This document shows positions 34,367 through 42,776 of a stretch of 64,000 bases of DNA, in pieces. The translations under genes and the position numbers were made by a program. Each line of letters begins with the position of its first letter. Positions within the stretch are counted from its first letter, which is position 1. The DNA comes from Nonomuraea fuscirosea (GTDB taxonomy: Bacteria > Actinomycetota > Actinomycetes > Streptosporangiales > Streptosporangiaceae): the NCBI RefSeq assembly GCF_003001935.1, contig NZ_PVNG01000009.1, positions 1 through 64,000 of the forward strand, written 5' to 3'. The notes below the pieces were generated by a model. That model did not search any database and was not told the DNA's origin. It saw only the letters and a list, made by a program, of their open reading frames with translations.

Positions 34367-35353
34367 ATGGCCTTACGCATCCATCTTTCCGGGGAAGACC
34401 TGGCCCGGGTTCGGGTGGCTCCGGCACCCGATCCTTTGTGGGAGGTTCTGCTCAGCGTTCACCTTCTAGGCAAAAGCGAGGGCGCCCCGATATTCGGCGG
34501 ATGGCGACGGCGGGCACGGCAGTCGCTCTCTCCCGACATGCGGTTGCTGTTCGCGCTCGCCCCGCCGTGGGGATATTCAGCGGATTTCCTGACCCCGCCC
34601 GGAGCCCCCGGTGACTTCGACGCCGCCGTCGAAAGGGTGCTCGCCACCCCGCCACGGCTGCTGCGCGCCGACATCGAGCAACTGCCCGGCCGTCCCACGC
34701 CCGATCTGACCGACCTCCGTAGCGGGCGGCCGCTCGCGCTCCGGCGGCTCGGCACGGCGCTGACGAGCTATCACCGCCGCACCGTCGGACCGTACTGGAG
34801 CTCGGTCGACGCGGCGGTGCGGGCGGAGCAGGCCCGGCTGGCACGGGAGTTCCTGCGCGGCGGGGCCGAGGCTGTGCTGACCGCCCTGCGCCCGTACGCG
34901 ATCTGGCAGCCCCCGGTGTTGTCCCTGCCGCTCCACCCCGCCGACCGGGACGTTAACCTTGACGGCTGCGGCCTGATCCTGGTCCCGTCCTTCTACTGCT
35001 GGCGCGCGCCCACCACACTCAAGGACCACAACGGCCCGCAGGTCCTGGTCTACCCGATCGGCCACGACCCGGGATGGCTCGCCCACGACCCCGCCGGGCC
35101 CTCGCGCTCACTGGCCAGGCTCCTGGGCGCCACCCGGGCGAGCGTACTGACCGCGGTCGCGGACGCCTCGGCCACCACCACCGACATCGCCCGCCGGATC
35201 CACATCTCACCGGCCTCGGCCAGCGAACACGCCAGAACGCTCCAGGACGCCGGACTGCTCATCGCCTGCCGCCAGGGCAACCGCGTCTACCACGTCCTGA
35301 CCGAACTGGGCGCCCGCCTGGTGCGCGGCTCGGCGACCGAGCGTGCGAACTAG
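34367..35353 (+). CDS. ArsR-type winged-helix regulator with long N-terminal domain
   Basis: A 328-residue protein. The C-terminal 80 residues form a winged helix (LARLLGATRASVLTAVADAS ... ISPASASEHARTLQDAGLLI ... GNRVYHVLTELGARLV). The first 240 residues are the accessory domain common in actinomycete ArsR-like regulators (LARVRVAPAPDPLWEVLLSVHLL). A GGGGGGT sequence lies before ATG 34367. No metal-binding ELCVCDL motif is present, so it is not a classical metal sensor. Its target is unclear. Confidence 0.87.
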   Translation: MALRIHLSGEDLARVRVAPAPDPLWEVLLSVHLLGKSEGAPIFGGWRRRARQSLSPDMRLLFALAPPWGYSADFLTPPGAPGDFDAAVERVLATPPRLLRADIEQLPGRPTPDLTDLRSGRPLALRRLGTALTSYHRRTVGPYWSSVDAAVRAEQARLAREFLRGGAEAVLTALRPYAIWQPPVLSLPLHPADRDVNLDGCGLILVPSFYCWRAPTTLKDHNGPQVLVYPIGHDPGWLAHDPAGPSRSLARLLGATRASVLTAVADASATTTDIARRIHISPASASEHARTLQDAGLLIACRQGNRVYHVLTELGARLVRGSATERAN

Positions 35354-35418
35354 CCCGTAGCGGATGGCGGGGCGGCACCGCCGGGACGATGTCCTTCGTC
35401 CGGGAGGGGGCTGCTCGC

Positions 35419-36426
35419 TCAGGAGTGGATCACCGGTGGGCGCGCGGCGATGGACTGGTTGAGTGCGTTCGCCACAGCGTGGACGAGCGGGATCTGCGAG
35501 GCGTCCCAGACGAGGTGCGGACCGCTGTGGCTGCGGAGGGTGAGCCGGCCGTAGTGGAGGACGGGCAGGAGGGCGTTGTTCTTGAATCGGCGGTCGGGGC
35601 CGCCTTTGACGTTGACGTAGCGCCAGGTGGAGTCCACGACCGTACCGTCGGGCGGCACCGGGCCCGCCTCGATGCAGCGGGCGTGTTCCAGGGCGGCGTG
35701 AAGGTGCTGGTAGGCGAGATCGACGACGTGGCGGCCGTCGCGGATCAGGACGCGGTCGGGCAGGAAGTGCACCGACAGGCTGCCCGCGGTCAGGGTCGGG
35801 ACGGCGACGTTGGTGACCAGGATTGGTGGTCCCGTCAGCCGGGCCGAGGCGTTCACCCTGTGCAGCAGTCTGGAGGCGCCGGCGTTCACCTTGAACTGGT
35901 GGGTGCTGGTGATCGCCCCGGACGCGGTGATCAGCCAGAATCCGTGGGCGCGATGGAGGTCGGTGATCGACCTGACGAGGTGGTCGAAGCGCCAGGCGGC
36001 CTCGTCGGTCACGTCGTACATGACGACCACCGCGCGAGCCGCCCGATCGCACAACGCCACCCAGAGCACGCACGGCAGCCCGACGGCGACGACGACCAGG
36101 CCGAAACGTCCTGTCACGAGCCCCGCGACGAGCACGGCGGCGAGGGCGTACGGCCAGTACCGCCGGCGGCCGGCGGCCCGCTGCAACTGCCGCACGATGT
36201 CACTCGGCTGGGCCGGCACCAGGCTGACGACATCGTGCATGACCACGTCGTGGTCGGGTGCGGTGGTGCGGTACGAGACCGTCCCGCGTCCCATGCGCAC
36301 GACGTGACCACGAGGCCCCATCTTCGCTCGAAGGCCGGGGACCGCGGTCGAGACCGCCATCCCGGTCTGGCCGAGGGTGAAACGGAACGGTCCAACCCGG
36401 AGGCTGGTGCGCACATGGAAACCCAC
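35419..36426 (-). CDS. DUF4236-domain membrane protein
   Basis: A 335-residue protein. The first 55 residues (MGFHVRTSLRVGPFRFTLGQ ... GPRGHVVRMGRGTVSYRT) match the DUF4236 beta domain, followed by a pair of membrane helices (about 92-128, WPYALAAVLVAGLVTGRFGLVV) and a 200-residue soluble C-terminal domain that I do not recognise. The start is GTG 36426 with a weak ribosome site. DUF4236 has no established function. A decayed coding fragment lies directly upstream on the same strand. Confidence 0.75.
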   Translation of the reverse strand: MGFHVRTSLRVGPFRFTLGQTGMAVSTAVPGLRAKMGPRGHVVRMGRGTVSYRTTAPDHDVVMHDVVSLVPAQPSDIVRQLQRAAGRRRYWPYALAAVLVAGLVTGRFGLVVVAVGLPCVLWVALCDRAARAVVVMYDVTDEAAWRFDHLVRSITDLHRAHGFWLITASGAITSTHQFKVNAGASRLLHRVNASARLTGPPILVTNVAVPTLTAGSLSVHFLPDRVLIRDGRHVVDLAYQHLHAALEHARCIEAGPVPPDGTVVDSTWRYVNVKGGPDRRFKNNALLPVLHYGRLTLRSHSGPHLVWDASQIPLVHAVANALNQSIAARPPVIHS

Positions 36427-36456
36427 GATGAGGAATCCCGCCGGCCCGGGTGCCCG

Positions 36457-36598
36457 TTACCGCGGCGGATCGAGGTTCTGGAGATCGTCTACCGGCGGGT
36501 CTTCCGCGGTCTCATCGATCACCGGCTGCGGCGTGGTGACCGGCCTGTCGCTTGGGTGAACAGGTCGCGTCTGTACGGCCGGCGCAACCGGGACCTAT
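36457..36598 (-). pseudogene. Possible C-terminal coding fragment upstream of the DUF4236 gene
   Basis: Leftward frame reading VHPSDRPVTTPQPVIDETAE then DPPVDDLQNLDPPR with a TAA at 36457-36459. Composition and third-position GC look like a disordered acidic Pro-rich protein tail, but a TAG closes the frame upstream and there is no good start. It may be the remnant of a gene once preceding the DUF4236 gene. Confidence 0.25.
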
Positions 36599-36664
36599 AT
36601 CGTGACGCGGGTGATGGACGCCTCGCCCAGCCGGCCGGCCCCGTGACGTCGAGTCGATCCAGGA

Positions 36665-37147
36665 CTGGCCCGCGCGCGTGGGGTCGTCCCGGATTCGGGG
36701 CCCTATGAGCCGGAGCCCGGCGGGCAGCCCACCGTCGTGTCGCCGGAGGCGTTCCCGACCAACCGGACAGGGCTCCGCAGATCGTGCACGCCCTCGCGGT
36801 GGCTGGCCATACGGTCTGGGACCCGGAGGAATGGCCGGGCCTGGCCACCGCACTCCTCACCCGCGGTCCCGGCCGGCCCGCCGTCGGCGGTTCCGTGTCG
36901 GATGCCGTCACGCTGCTCGGCCACCGGTGGATGGACCTGCGCACCGATCTTCCCCGCACCCCGGAGGGGCGTTACCCGGCGGGGGTCGTCGCCCGCAACT
37001 GCGCGTGGTGGCTCGCTGAGCTGGCGGCGTTCCAGGACACCGGGCCGGACATGATCGTGCTGCTCTCCGAGACCCGAGCGCCTGGTGCCGCCGTACTCCA
37101 TCACGGCGTCCTTCTGCGCGGCGGCCGTTCAGACCCTGCGGTGGTAG
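36665..37147 (+). pseudogene. Frameshifted hypothetical gene (two single-base frame changes)
   Basis: Coding-like sequence passes through three frames. The first part reads ARGVVPDSGPYEPEPGGQPT then VVSPEAFPTNR. Around 36770 (ACAGGGCTCC) a missing G moves it to a frame reading QIVHALAVAGHTVWDPEEWP ... HRWMDLRTDLPRTPEGRYPA ... AFQDTGPDMIVLLSET. Around 37076-37080 (ACCCGAG) an extra C moves it to ERLVPPYSITASFCAAAVQT and LRW, ending at TAG 37145-37147. All three parts have high third-position GC. The uncorrected middle frame alone would give a 384-base gene (36784-37167). The family is unrecognised. A sequencing error is possible but would have to occur twice. Confidence 0.6.
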
Positions 37148-37241
37148 CGAGGCCTGGGAAGTGCTGAGCCAACGCACGGGCTCTCGTACGGCGAGCTCCG
37201 GATCATGAAAGGGTGAGGACCGGCCGCGACAGAGGCGAAGG

Positions 37242-37994
37242 ATGGATTGCGGAATGCGACAGTCGGAGCACTTATGGCACCGGTTGTACAGATGCGGATT
37301 CGCCGCGGAGTTCAGCGCGGTCTGGGTCGACCGGCTGGAGCTGGACGAGCTGGCGCAGCGCGTGGGCGCGGACTTCCGGCGAGCTCGCCACAGGGACGAG
37401 CTGGCGGGCGAGGTGTCCGACGTCGGCGACGCGACGGTGATCTGGGCCGACCGGCTGACCGACGACTGGCTGCAGATCATCGAGTTCCAGGGCTACGCGT
37501 GCAGCGGCGCCCTGAGCGAACTGTCGGCTCAGGGAGGGCGCGCGGTCAGCGTGGGATGGGGGCTGAACGGCGTGCGGGATCTCAAGTATGTGTCGGACGG
37601 GTACTACACCACCTGGTTCAGCGTCACGGTTCCCGGCGAGCGGTACGGCAACGCCCCGCACGCCCTCGATCCGCTGGCCGAGGGCCTGGCGTTCGACATC
37701 GGCGACACGAGCTGGAAGACGGATCCGGAGCTCCCGCCGGCTTGGCCGGCCTTCGCGGAATGGTCGGAGTGGATGGAGGAGAACGGGTACTCGGTGGGGG
37801 ACGAAGACGATGAGCGACCGCTGCCGGAGGCGTTCGGCGACTTCCACGGATGGTCGCTGAACGGTTACCACCCGCCCCTCGCCACCTGCGTCACCTCAGC
37901 CCTCACCCTGGTCGGTCGGCTCACCGGCAGGGAGATCGACGAGGCGTGGCTGAGCGGGTCGCACCCGTGGCTCACCCTTCCCCATCGGCTGTGA
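37242..37994 (+). CDS. Hypothetical actinomycete protein (DUF6461-like)
   Basis: A 250-residue soluble acidic protein. The core reads WADRLTDDWLQIIEFQGYAC, LSAQGGRAVSVGWGLNG and GYYTTWFSVTVPGERYG, with tryptophan-rich beta strands and a terminal helical part. This resembles DUF6461-type proteins of actinomycetes, but I am not certain of that assignment. Two in-frame starts exist, ATG 37242 and ATG 37254; AAGGATGGA would serve the second. The function is unknown, and it stands alone between a pseudogene and a NUDIX gene. Confidence 0.72.
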   Translation: MDCGMRQSEHLWHRLYRCGFAAEFSAVWVDRLELDELAQRVGADFRRARHRDELAGEVSDVGDATVIWADRLTDDWLQIIEFQGYACSGALSELSAQGGRAVSVGWGLNGVRDLKYVSDGYYTTWFSVTVPGERYGNAPHALDPLAEGLAFDIGDTSWKTDPELPPAWPAFAEWSEWMEENGYSVGDEDDERPLPEAFGDFHGWSLNGYHPPLATCVTSALTLVGRLTGREIDEAWLSGSHPWLTLPHRL

Positions 37995-38039
37995 CAGGCG
38001 ACGCTCCGGCCGCCCCTCTCCCCACCCCAGGAGCACCCC

Positions 38040-38441
38040 GTGAACCGCGTCATCGACAAGATCGCCTGGATCGAGCTGGACCACGGCAAGATCCTCAGCA
38101 CCCGGTCACGGGGCAAGAACGCGTACTACCTCCCCGGCGGCAAGCGCGAACCCGGTGAGACCGACCTCGACACTCTCGTCCGCGAGATCGACGAAGAGCT
38201 CTCCATCGCCATCATCCCCGCCACCGCCACCCACATCGGGACCTACCGGGCCCAGGCACACGGCCATGCCGAGGGCGTCACCGTACAGATGACCTGCTAC
38301 ACCGCCGACCACCACGGAGTACCGACGCCCAGCAGCGAGATCGCGGAGATCGTCTGGCTGAGCTACGCCGACCGTGACCGCGTCTCCCCGGTCGATCAGG
38401 TCATCTTCGATCACCTGCACCGGACCGGACGGCTTCACTGA
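38040..38441 (+). CDS. NUDIX hydrolase
   Basis: A 133-residue NUDIX protein. The Nudix box reads GKREPGETDLDTLVREIDEE followed by LSI, fitting G-x5-E-x7-REUxEExGU with the final Gly replaced. It hydrolyses nucleoside diphosphates linked to another group; the substrate is unknown. GTG 38040 follows AGGAGC at a good distance. Its last 7 bases overlap the convergent TetR gene. Confidence 0.92.
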   Translation: MNRVIDKIAWIELDHGKILSTRSRGKNAYYLPGGKREPGETDLDTLVREIDEELSIAIIPATATHIGTYRAQAHGHAEGVTVQMTCYTADHHGVPTPSSEIAEIVWLSYADRDRVSPVDQVIFDHLHRTGRLH

Positions 38442-39094
38442 CTCAGCGGCACGGGCACCATCGGGCCGGCGCAGAGCTGGGCGGTCAAGGTGGTGCGAGC
38501 CCAGTCCTCCCACGTGTCCGGTGACCACTCGCGGTCGCGGACGAAGATCAGGTAGAGCTCCGGGCTGAGCAGCCCGAACAGCAGATCCGCCGCCGTCTCG
38601 ACGGTGAGACCGGGGCGGGCGTCGGGCTTGCGGATCAGCGCCGCGGCCGCCGCGTGCTGCACGGTGTAACGCGGGTCGGGGCCGTCCGGCCACTGCGCGG
38701 CGATCTCCGGGTCGGTGGCCGCGGCGGACGCGATCAGCGGCATGATCGGGGCGACCCGGCCCAGGATCTCGCCGGTGCCGTGGACGTGCGCACGCACCTG
38801 CTTGGCGGCGGTCGGCTCGGCGCACGCGGCGCGGAACCACTCGCGGTCCATGGTGGCGACCGGTTCGGCGTCTCCGGCGATGGACGTGTCGACGACGTCC
38901 TTGAACAGCGTGCGTTTGTTGCGGAAGACGAAATAGACCGTCTGTACGGCCACGCCCGCCCGGTCCGCGACCTCCTGCAGGCTCGTCGCCCCGTACCCCT
39001 GCGCGATGAACAGCTCGCGAGCCGCCTCCACGAGCTTCTCCCGGGTGCGGCGTGAGCGTTCGGCCCGCTTGTCCGGCCGCTTGACGGTGTCCAT
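38435..39094 (-). CDS. TetR family transcriptional regulator
   Basis: A 219-residue TetR protein. The DNA-binding domain is RTREKLVEAARELFIAQGYG then TSLQEVADRAGVAVQTVYFV. The ligand domain is helical. It is divergent from the methyltransferase gene with 61 bases between them, carrying the TAGAGT repeats at 39111-39138, so it probably represses both. Its 3-prime end overlaps the NUDIX gene. Confidence 0.92.
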   Translation of the reverse strand: MDTVKRPDKRAERSRRTREKLVEAARELFIAQGYGATSLQEVADRAGVAVQTVYFVFRNKRTLFKDVVDTSIAGDAEPVATMDREWFRAACAEPTAAKQVRAHVHGTGEILGRVAPIMPLIASAAATDPEIAAQWPDGPDPRYTVQHAAAAALIRKPDARPGLTVETAADLLFGLLSPELYLIFVRDREWSPDTWEDWARTTLTAQLCAGPMVPVPLSQ

Positions 39095-39110
39095 GCCGGG
39101 AGTATATCTC

Positions 39111-39138
39111 TAGAGTTAATAACTAGAGTTCGACTCTA
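39111..39138. promoter_or_regulatory. Candidate TetR operator, TAGAGT repeats
   Basis: TAGAGT-TCG-ACTCTA (39124-39138) is a perfect 15-base inverted repeat, and a further direct TAGAGT lies at 39111-39116, 13 bases away. It sits 17 bases before the methyltransferase ATG and within the divergent promoter region of the TetR gene. Confidence 0.7.
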
Positions 39139-39155
39139 AATACTTGGAGGAGACG

Positions 39156-39818
39156 ATGAACCACCCCGACGCCACCCAGCAGCCGGAACCGCGCGACCAG
39201 GAGGAGGAGACCGTCCACCGCGCACTGGAGGGCTTCTACCGCGACGGCAAGCCGCCGTGGGACACCGGCGTGACGCCGCCCGAGCTGGTCGCCCTGACCG
39301 AGGGGCCGCGGAGCCTGCCGCCCGGCCGCGCCCTCGAACTCGGCTGCGGCACGGGCACCAACGCCCTGTACCTCGCCCGGCACGGCTGGGACGTGACGGC
39401 CGTCGACCTGATCGACCGCGCCGTCGAGCGGGCCAGGGAGAAGGCCGCGGAGGCGGGGATGTCGCTACGGCTGCTGCACGGAGACGCCACCCGCCTCGAC
39501 GAACTGGACGCGCCGGGCCCGTTCGACCTGTTCTTCGACCTGAGCTGCTACTGCGGGATCCCGCTGCACCGCCGCGACGCCTACGCCGCCGGGCTCACCC
39601 GCCGCGCCGCTCCCGGAGCGCGGTTGCTGATGTTCGGGTACGGCCCCGAGCCGCTCGGCAACCCGACCACCGAGATCACGTCGTGGGCGGCAGGCGTCAC
39701 CGCCGACGAGCTCAGCACCAGGTTCACCGGCTGGGACCTGCTCGACGTCACACCGGGCACCAACGCGGTGCCGACCTTCTGGTTCACCCTGCGCCGCTCC
39801 ACCAGCGCGACGACCTGA
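39156..39818 (+). CDS. SAM-dependent class I methyltransferase
   Basis: A 220-residue methyltransferase. Motif I is ALELGCGTGTNALYLARHGW, motif II VTAVDLIDRAVERAR, motif III LRLLHGDATRLDEL, then DLFFDLSCYCGIPLHRRDAY. The N-terminal YRDGKPPWDTGVTPPELVAL resembles TehB/thiopurine-type small-molecule methyltransferases that detoxify oxyanions or thiols. ATG 39156 follows GGAGGAG. TetR divergence suggests induction by a toxic compound that is its substrate. Confidence 0.88.
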   Translation: MNHPDATQQPEPRDQEEETVHRALEGFYRDGKPPWDTGVTPPELVALTEGPRSLPPGRALELGCGTGTNALYLARHGWDVTAVDLIDRAVERAREKAAEAGMSLRLLHGDATRLDELDAPGPFDLFFDLSCYCGIPLHRRDAYAAGLTRRAAPGARLLMFGYGPEPLGNPTTEITSWAAGVTADELSTRFTGWDLLDVTPGTNAVPTFWFTLRRSTSATT

Positions 39819-39828
39819 CACCGTCAGG
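39814..39828 (+). terminator. Short hairpin at methyltransferase stop
   Basis: CCTGAC-ACC-GTCAGG forms a perfect 6-base stem with a 3-base loop, overlapping the TGA stop, followed by a C-rich run. It is a plausible weak terminator before the malonate decarboxylase operon. Confidence 0.4.
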
Positions 39829-39965
39829 CCCCCCACGCGGGCAGCAGGCGCGGTGTCCGCTTTGACCACCTGCTGCCCTCCATGGCGGGGCTTTAGGACC
39901 TGTTGGGTTAGTCGCGCGCCGTTTGCGTGCAGCACATCGGGGTCAACGCTGGATGGGGGCTGGTG

Positions 39966-41618
39966 ATGGCGCGTACCAAGGTGGCCACTCGGGACTGGAC
40001 CCGGCGGCGGACCGCGAAACGGGACCGCTTGGAGCGGGTTCGTCCCTTCGTCTCCGGCCGGGTGCTGGACGCCGGGCGGATGGGCGCGGCGCTGGAGGCG
40101 TTGCTGCGTCCAGGGGACCGGGTGGCGCTGGAGGGCGACAACCAGAAGCAGGCGGACTTCCTGGCCGAGGCGCTGGCCGGGTGCGATCCGCAGGCCGTGC
40201 ACGACCTGCACCTGCTGATCTCCTCGATCAGTCTCAAAGAGCATCTCGACGTGTTCGAGCGAGGGGTGGCCCGCCGGCTCGACTTCGCCTACGCCGGGCC
40301 GCAGAGCGTGCGCATGGCGCAGTTGCTGGCCGACGGCAAGGTCGAGGTCGGGGCGATCCACACCTACGTCGAGCTGTACGCGCGGATGTTCGTCGACCTC
40401 ATTCCGAACGTCGCGCTGCTCTGCGCCGAGCAGGCCGACCGCGACGGGAACCTGTTCACCGGCCCCGGCACCGAGGACACCCCGACCATCGCCGAGGCGG
40501 TGGCCTTCTCCGACGGCGTGACCGTGGTCCAGGTCAACGAGATCGTGGACGAGGTGCCCCGGGTGGACATCCCCGGCGACTGGGTGGACCTGATCGTGCG
40601 CAGCCCGCGGCCGTTCGCGCTGGAGCCGCTGTTCACCCGCGATCCGCGCCACATCGGCCAGGTGGAGATCCTGATGGCGATGATGACGCTGCGCGGCATC
40701 TACGAGCGGCACGGGGTGACCACGCTGAACCACGGGATCGGCTACGACACCGCGGCGATCGAGCTGCTCCTGCCCACGTACGGCGAAGAGCTGGGGTTGC
40801 GCGGGAAGATCTGCCGGCACTGGGCGCTCAACCCGCATCCGACGCTCATCCCCGCCATCGAGAGCGGCTGGGTCGAGTCGGTGCACTGCTTCGGCGGAGA
40901 GCCGGGCACGGAGCGTTATGTCGCCGCCCGGCCGGACGTGTTCTTCACCGGCCGTGACGGCTCGCTGCGCTCGAACCGGGTGCTGTGCCAGCTCGCCGGC
41001 CAGTACGCCGTGGACCTGTTCATCGGGTCGTCGCTGCAGATCGACGGCAGCGCGAACTCCTCGACGGTCACCGAGGGCCGGCTGAGCGGTTTCGGCGGAG
41101 CGCCCAACATGGGGCACGACCCGCACGGCCGCCGGCACCCCTCCGCCGCCTGGCTGAGCCTGCTCACCGGGCAGGCCCCGGCGCTGCGAGGACGCAAGCT
41201 CGTCGCGCAGATCACCCAGACGTTCCGCTCGGGCGGCGATCCGGCGTTCGTGGAGACGCTCGACGCGGTCCCGGTGGGCAAGGACGCGTCCATGCCCATC
41301 CCGCCGATCATGATCTACGGGGACGACGTCAGTCACGTGGTGACCGAGGAGGGCGTGGCGTACCTCTACAAGGCCTCTTCACTGGCCGAGCGCCGCGAGG
41401 CGGTGGCCGCCGTCGCGGGCGCCACCGCGATCGGCCAGGAGATCGACGAGCGGCGGGTCGGAGAACTGCGCCGGGACGGGCTGGTCGCGCTGCCGGAAGA
41501 CCTCAAGGTCGACGTACGCCGGGCGAAACGGTCCCTGCTGGCGGCCCGCAGCGTCGAGGATCTCGTGGCCTGGTCCGGCGGGCTGTACGACCCGCCCGCC
41601 CGGTTCCGGACCTGGTGA
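39966..41618 (+). CDS. mdcA: Malonate decarboxylase alpha subunit (acetyl-S-ACP:malonate ACP transferase)
   Basis: A 550-residue protein, the usual length of MdcA. It transfers malonate onto the acyl carrier subunit in exchange for acetate, the first step of the biotin-independent cycle. Family segments include GDRVALEGDNQKQADFLAEA, VQVNEIVDEVPRVDIPGDWV, GRDGSLRSNRVLCQLAGQYA and LQIDGSANSSTVTEGRLSGF. ATG 39966 is chosen after a G-rich GGATGGGGG; an in-frame start at 39927 is also possible. It opens a tightly packed operon of seven genes. Confidence 0.95.
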   Translation: MARTKVATRDWTRRRTAKRDRLERVRPFVSGRVLDAGRMGAALEALLRPGDRVALEGDNQKQADFLAEALAGCDPQAVHDLHLLISSISLKEHLDVFERGVARRLDFAYAGPQSVRMAQLLADGKVEVGAIHTYVELYARMFVDLIPNVALLCAEQADRDGNLFTGPGTEDTPTIAEAVAFSDGVTVVQVNEIVDEVPRVDIPGDWVDLIVRSPRPFALEPLFTRDPRHIGQVEILMAMMTLRGIYERHGVTTLNHGIGYDTAAIELLLPTYGEELGLRGKICRHWALNPHPTLIPAIESGWVESVHCFGGEPGTERYVAARPDVFFTGRDGSLRSNRVLCQLAGQYAVDLFIGSSLQIDGSANSSTVTEGRLSGFGGAPNMGHDPHGRRHPSAAWLSLLTGQAPALRGRKLVAQITQTFRSGGDPAFVETLDAVPVGKDASMPIPPIMIYGDDVSHVVTEEGVAYLYKASSLAERREAVAAVAGATAIGQEIDERRVGELRRDGLVALPEDLKVDVRRAKRSLLAARSVEDLVAWSGGLYDPPARFRTW

Positions 41619-41625
41619 TCCGCCG

Positions 41626-42498
41626 ATGACCGTGATCGAGCACGCCCGTCCGTCCGCGGCCCTGCTCGCCGACGCGGCGGTCCTGTCGCTGTGCGCGGAG
41701 GCCCGGCTGAGCCCCAAACCCGGCCTGGTCGACGCCCGGGGCGGCGGCGCGCACGACGACATGGACCTGCCGCTCATGCTGGCCTCCGCCGAGGCGCTGC
41801 GCCCCGCGTTCCGCATGATCGCCCAGGCCGCGGAACGTACGCCCGCCGGCGTCGGGCTGCGGGAGCGGCTGGGCGTGATCGGCCGCCTGGGCGACCGGGC
41901 GATGCTGCGGGCCACCGGCGGGATCAACACCCATCGCGGGGCGCTGTGGTCGCTCGGGCTGCTGGTCGCCGCCGTCGCCGGCGGCGCGGCCGGCGAACGC
42001 GCGGCCGCCGGGGACGCGGCCCGGCTGGCCGCCCTGCCCGACCGGTGGGTGCCGGCGGGGGAGCCGTCCCACGGCGAGCGGGCCCGGCGGCGCTACGGGA
42101 CGGGCGGCGCCCGAAGAGAGGCGGAGAACGCCTTTCCGCACGTCATCGGGGTCGCGCTGCCGCGGCTGTGGGCGGGCAGGGCGGCCGGTCTCGGCGAGGA
42201 CTCGGCTCGGCTGGACGCGTTGCTGGCGGTGATGAGCCTGCTCGACGACACCTGTGTCCTGCATCGCGGCGGCCCCGGCGGCCTGCGGGCCGTCCAGCAC
42301 GGCGCCCGGCGGGTCCTGGACGAGGGAGGCGCGGGCACCGGCTCCGGCCGGGCCGCGCTCATGGAACTGGACGACGCGCTCCGCGCGCGGCGCCTGTCAC
42401 CGGGAGGAAGCGGCGACCTGCTGGCCGCCGCGCTCTTCCTCGACCGGGTGCCGTGGCCGGAACGCCTGGAGCAGGAGGTGCTCGCGTGCGGACGCTGA
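41626..42498 (+). CDS. mdcB: Triphosphoribosyl-dephospho-CoA synthase
   Basis: A 290-residue CitG/MdcB-family enzyme that makes the prosthetic group precursor 2-(5-triphosphoribosyl)-3-dephospho-CoA from ATP and dephospho-CoA. Family motifs are LCAEARLSPKPGLVDARGGG, HDDMDLPLMLASAEAL, ATGGINTHRGALWSLGLL, LLDDTCVLHRGG and LSPGGSGDLLAAALFL. It starts 7 bases after mdcA and ends overlapping mdcC by 13 bases. Confidence 0.95.
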   Translation: MTVIEHARPSAALLADAAVLSLCAEARLSPKPGLVDARGGGAHDDMDLPLMLASAEALRPAFRMIAQAAERTPAGVGLRERLGVIGRLGDRAMLRATGGINTHRGALWSLGLLVAAVAGGAAGERAAAGDAARLAALPDRWVPAGEPSHGERARRRYGTGGARREAENAFPHVIGVALPRLWAGRAAGLGEDSARLDALLAVMSLLDDTCVLHRGGPGGLRAVQHGARRVLDEGGAGTGSGRAALMELDDALRARRLSPGGSGDLLAAALFLDRVPWPERLEQEVLACGR

Positions 42499-42776
42499 GC
42501 TACGAGTTCCCCGCCGACCGCCCGGCCGCCCGGCGCAGTCATGTCGGGGTGGTGGGCTCGGGGGATCTGGAGGTGCTGATGACTCCCGCGAACGGTAACG
42601 CCCGGGTGCGGGTGCGTACCAGCGTCGACGGGTTCGACACGGTGTGGCGGACGGTGCTGGAGCGGTTCTTCGCCCGTCACCGCGTGGCCGCGAGCTTCGA
42701 GCTCAACGACTTCGGCGCCACGCCGGGCGTGGTGACCCTGCGCCTGCGCCAGGCCATCGAGGAGGGCAGGGCATGA
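42486..42776 (+). CDS. mdcC: Malonate decarboxylase acyl carrier protein (delta subunit)
   Basis: A 96-residue carrier subunit. VGVVGSGDLEVLM holds the serine that carries the 2-(5-phosphoribosyl)-3-dephospho-CoA arm, and the C-terminal SFELNDFGATPGVVTLRLRQ is typical of MdcC/CitD proteins. The start is GTG 42486 inside the end of mdcB. The stop overlaps mdcD (ATGA). Confidence 0.93.
   Translation: MRTLSYEFPADRPAARRSHVGVVGSGDLEVLMTPANGNARVRVRTSVDGFDTVWRTVLERFFARHRVAASFELNDFGATPGVVTLRLRQAIEEGRA

Noticed and set aside
35074..36708. Rightward open frame of 544 codons
   Set aside because: It overlaps the ArsR-type gene and is antisense to the DUF4236 gene; no domain is visible.
39465..41336. 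Leftward open frame opposite mdcA
   Set aside because: Shadow of the strongly recognisable MdcA sequence.
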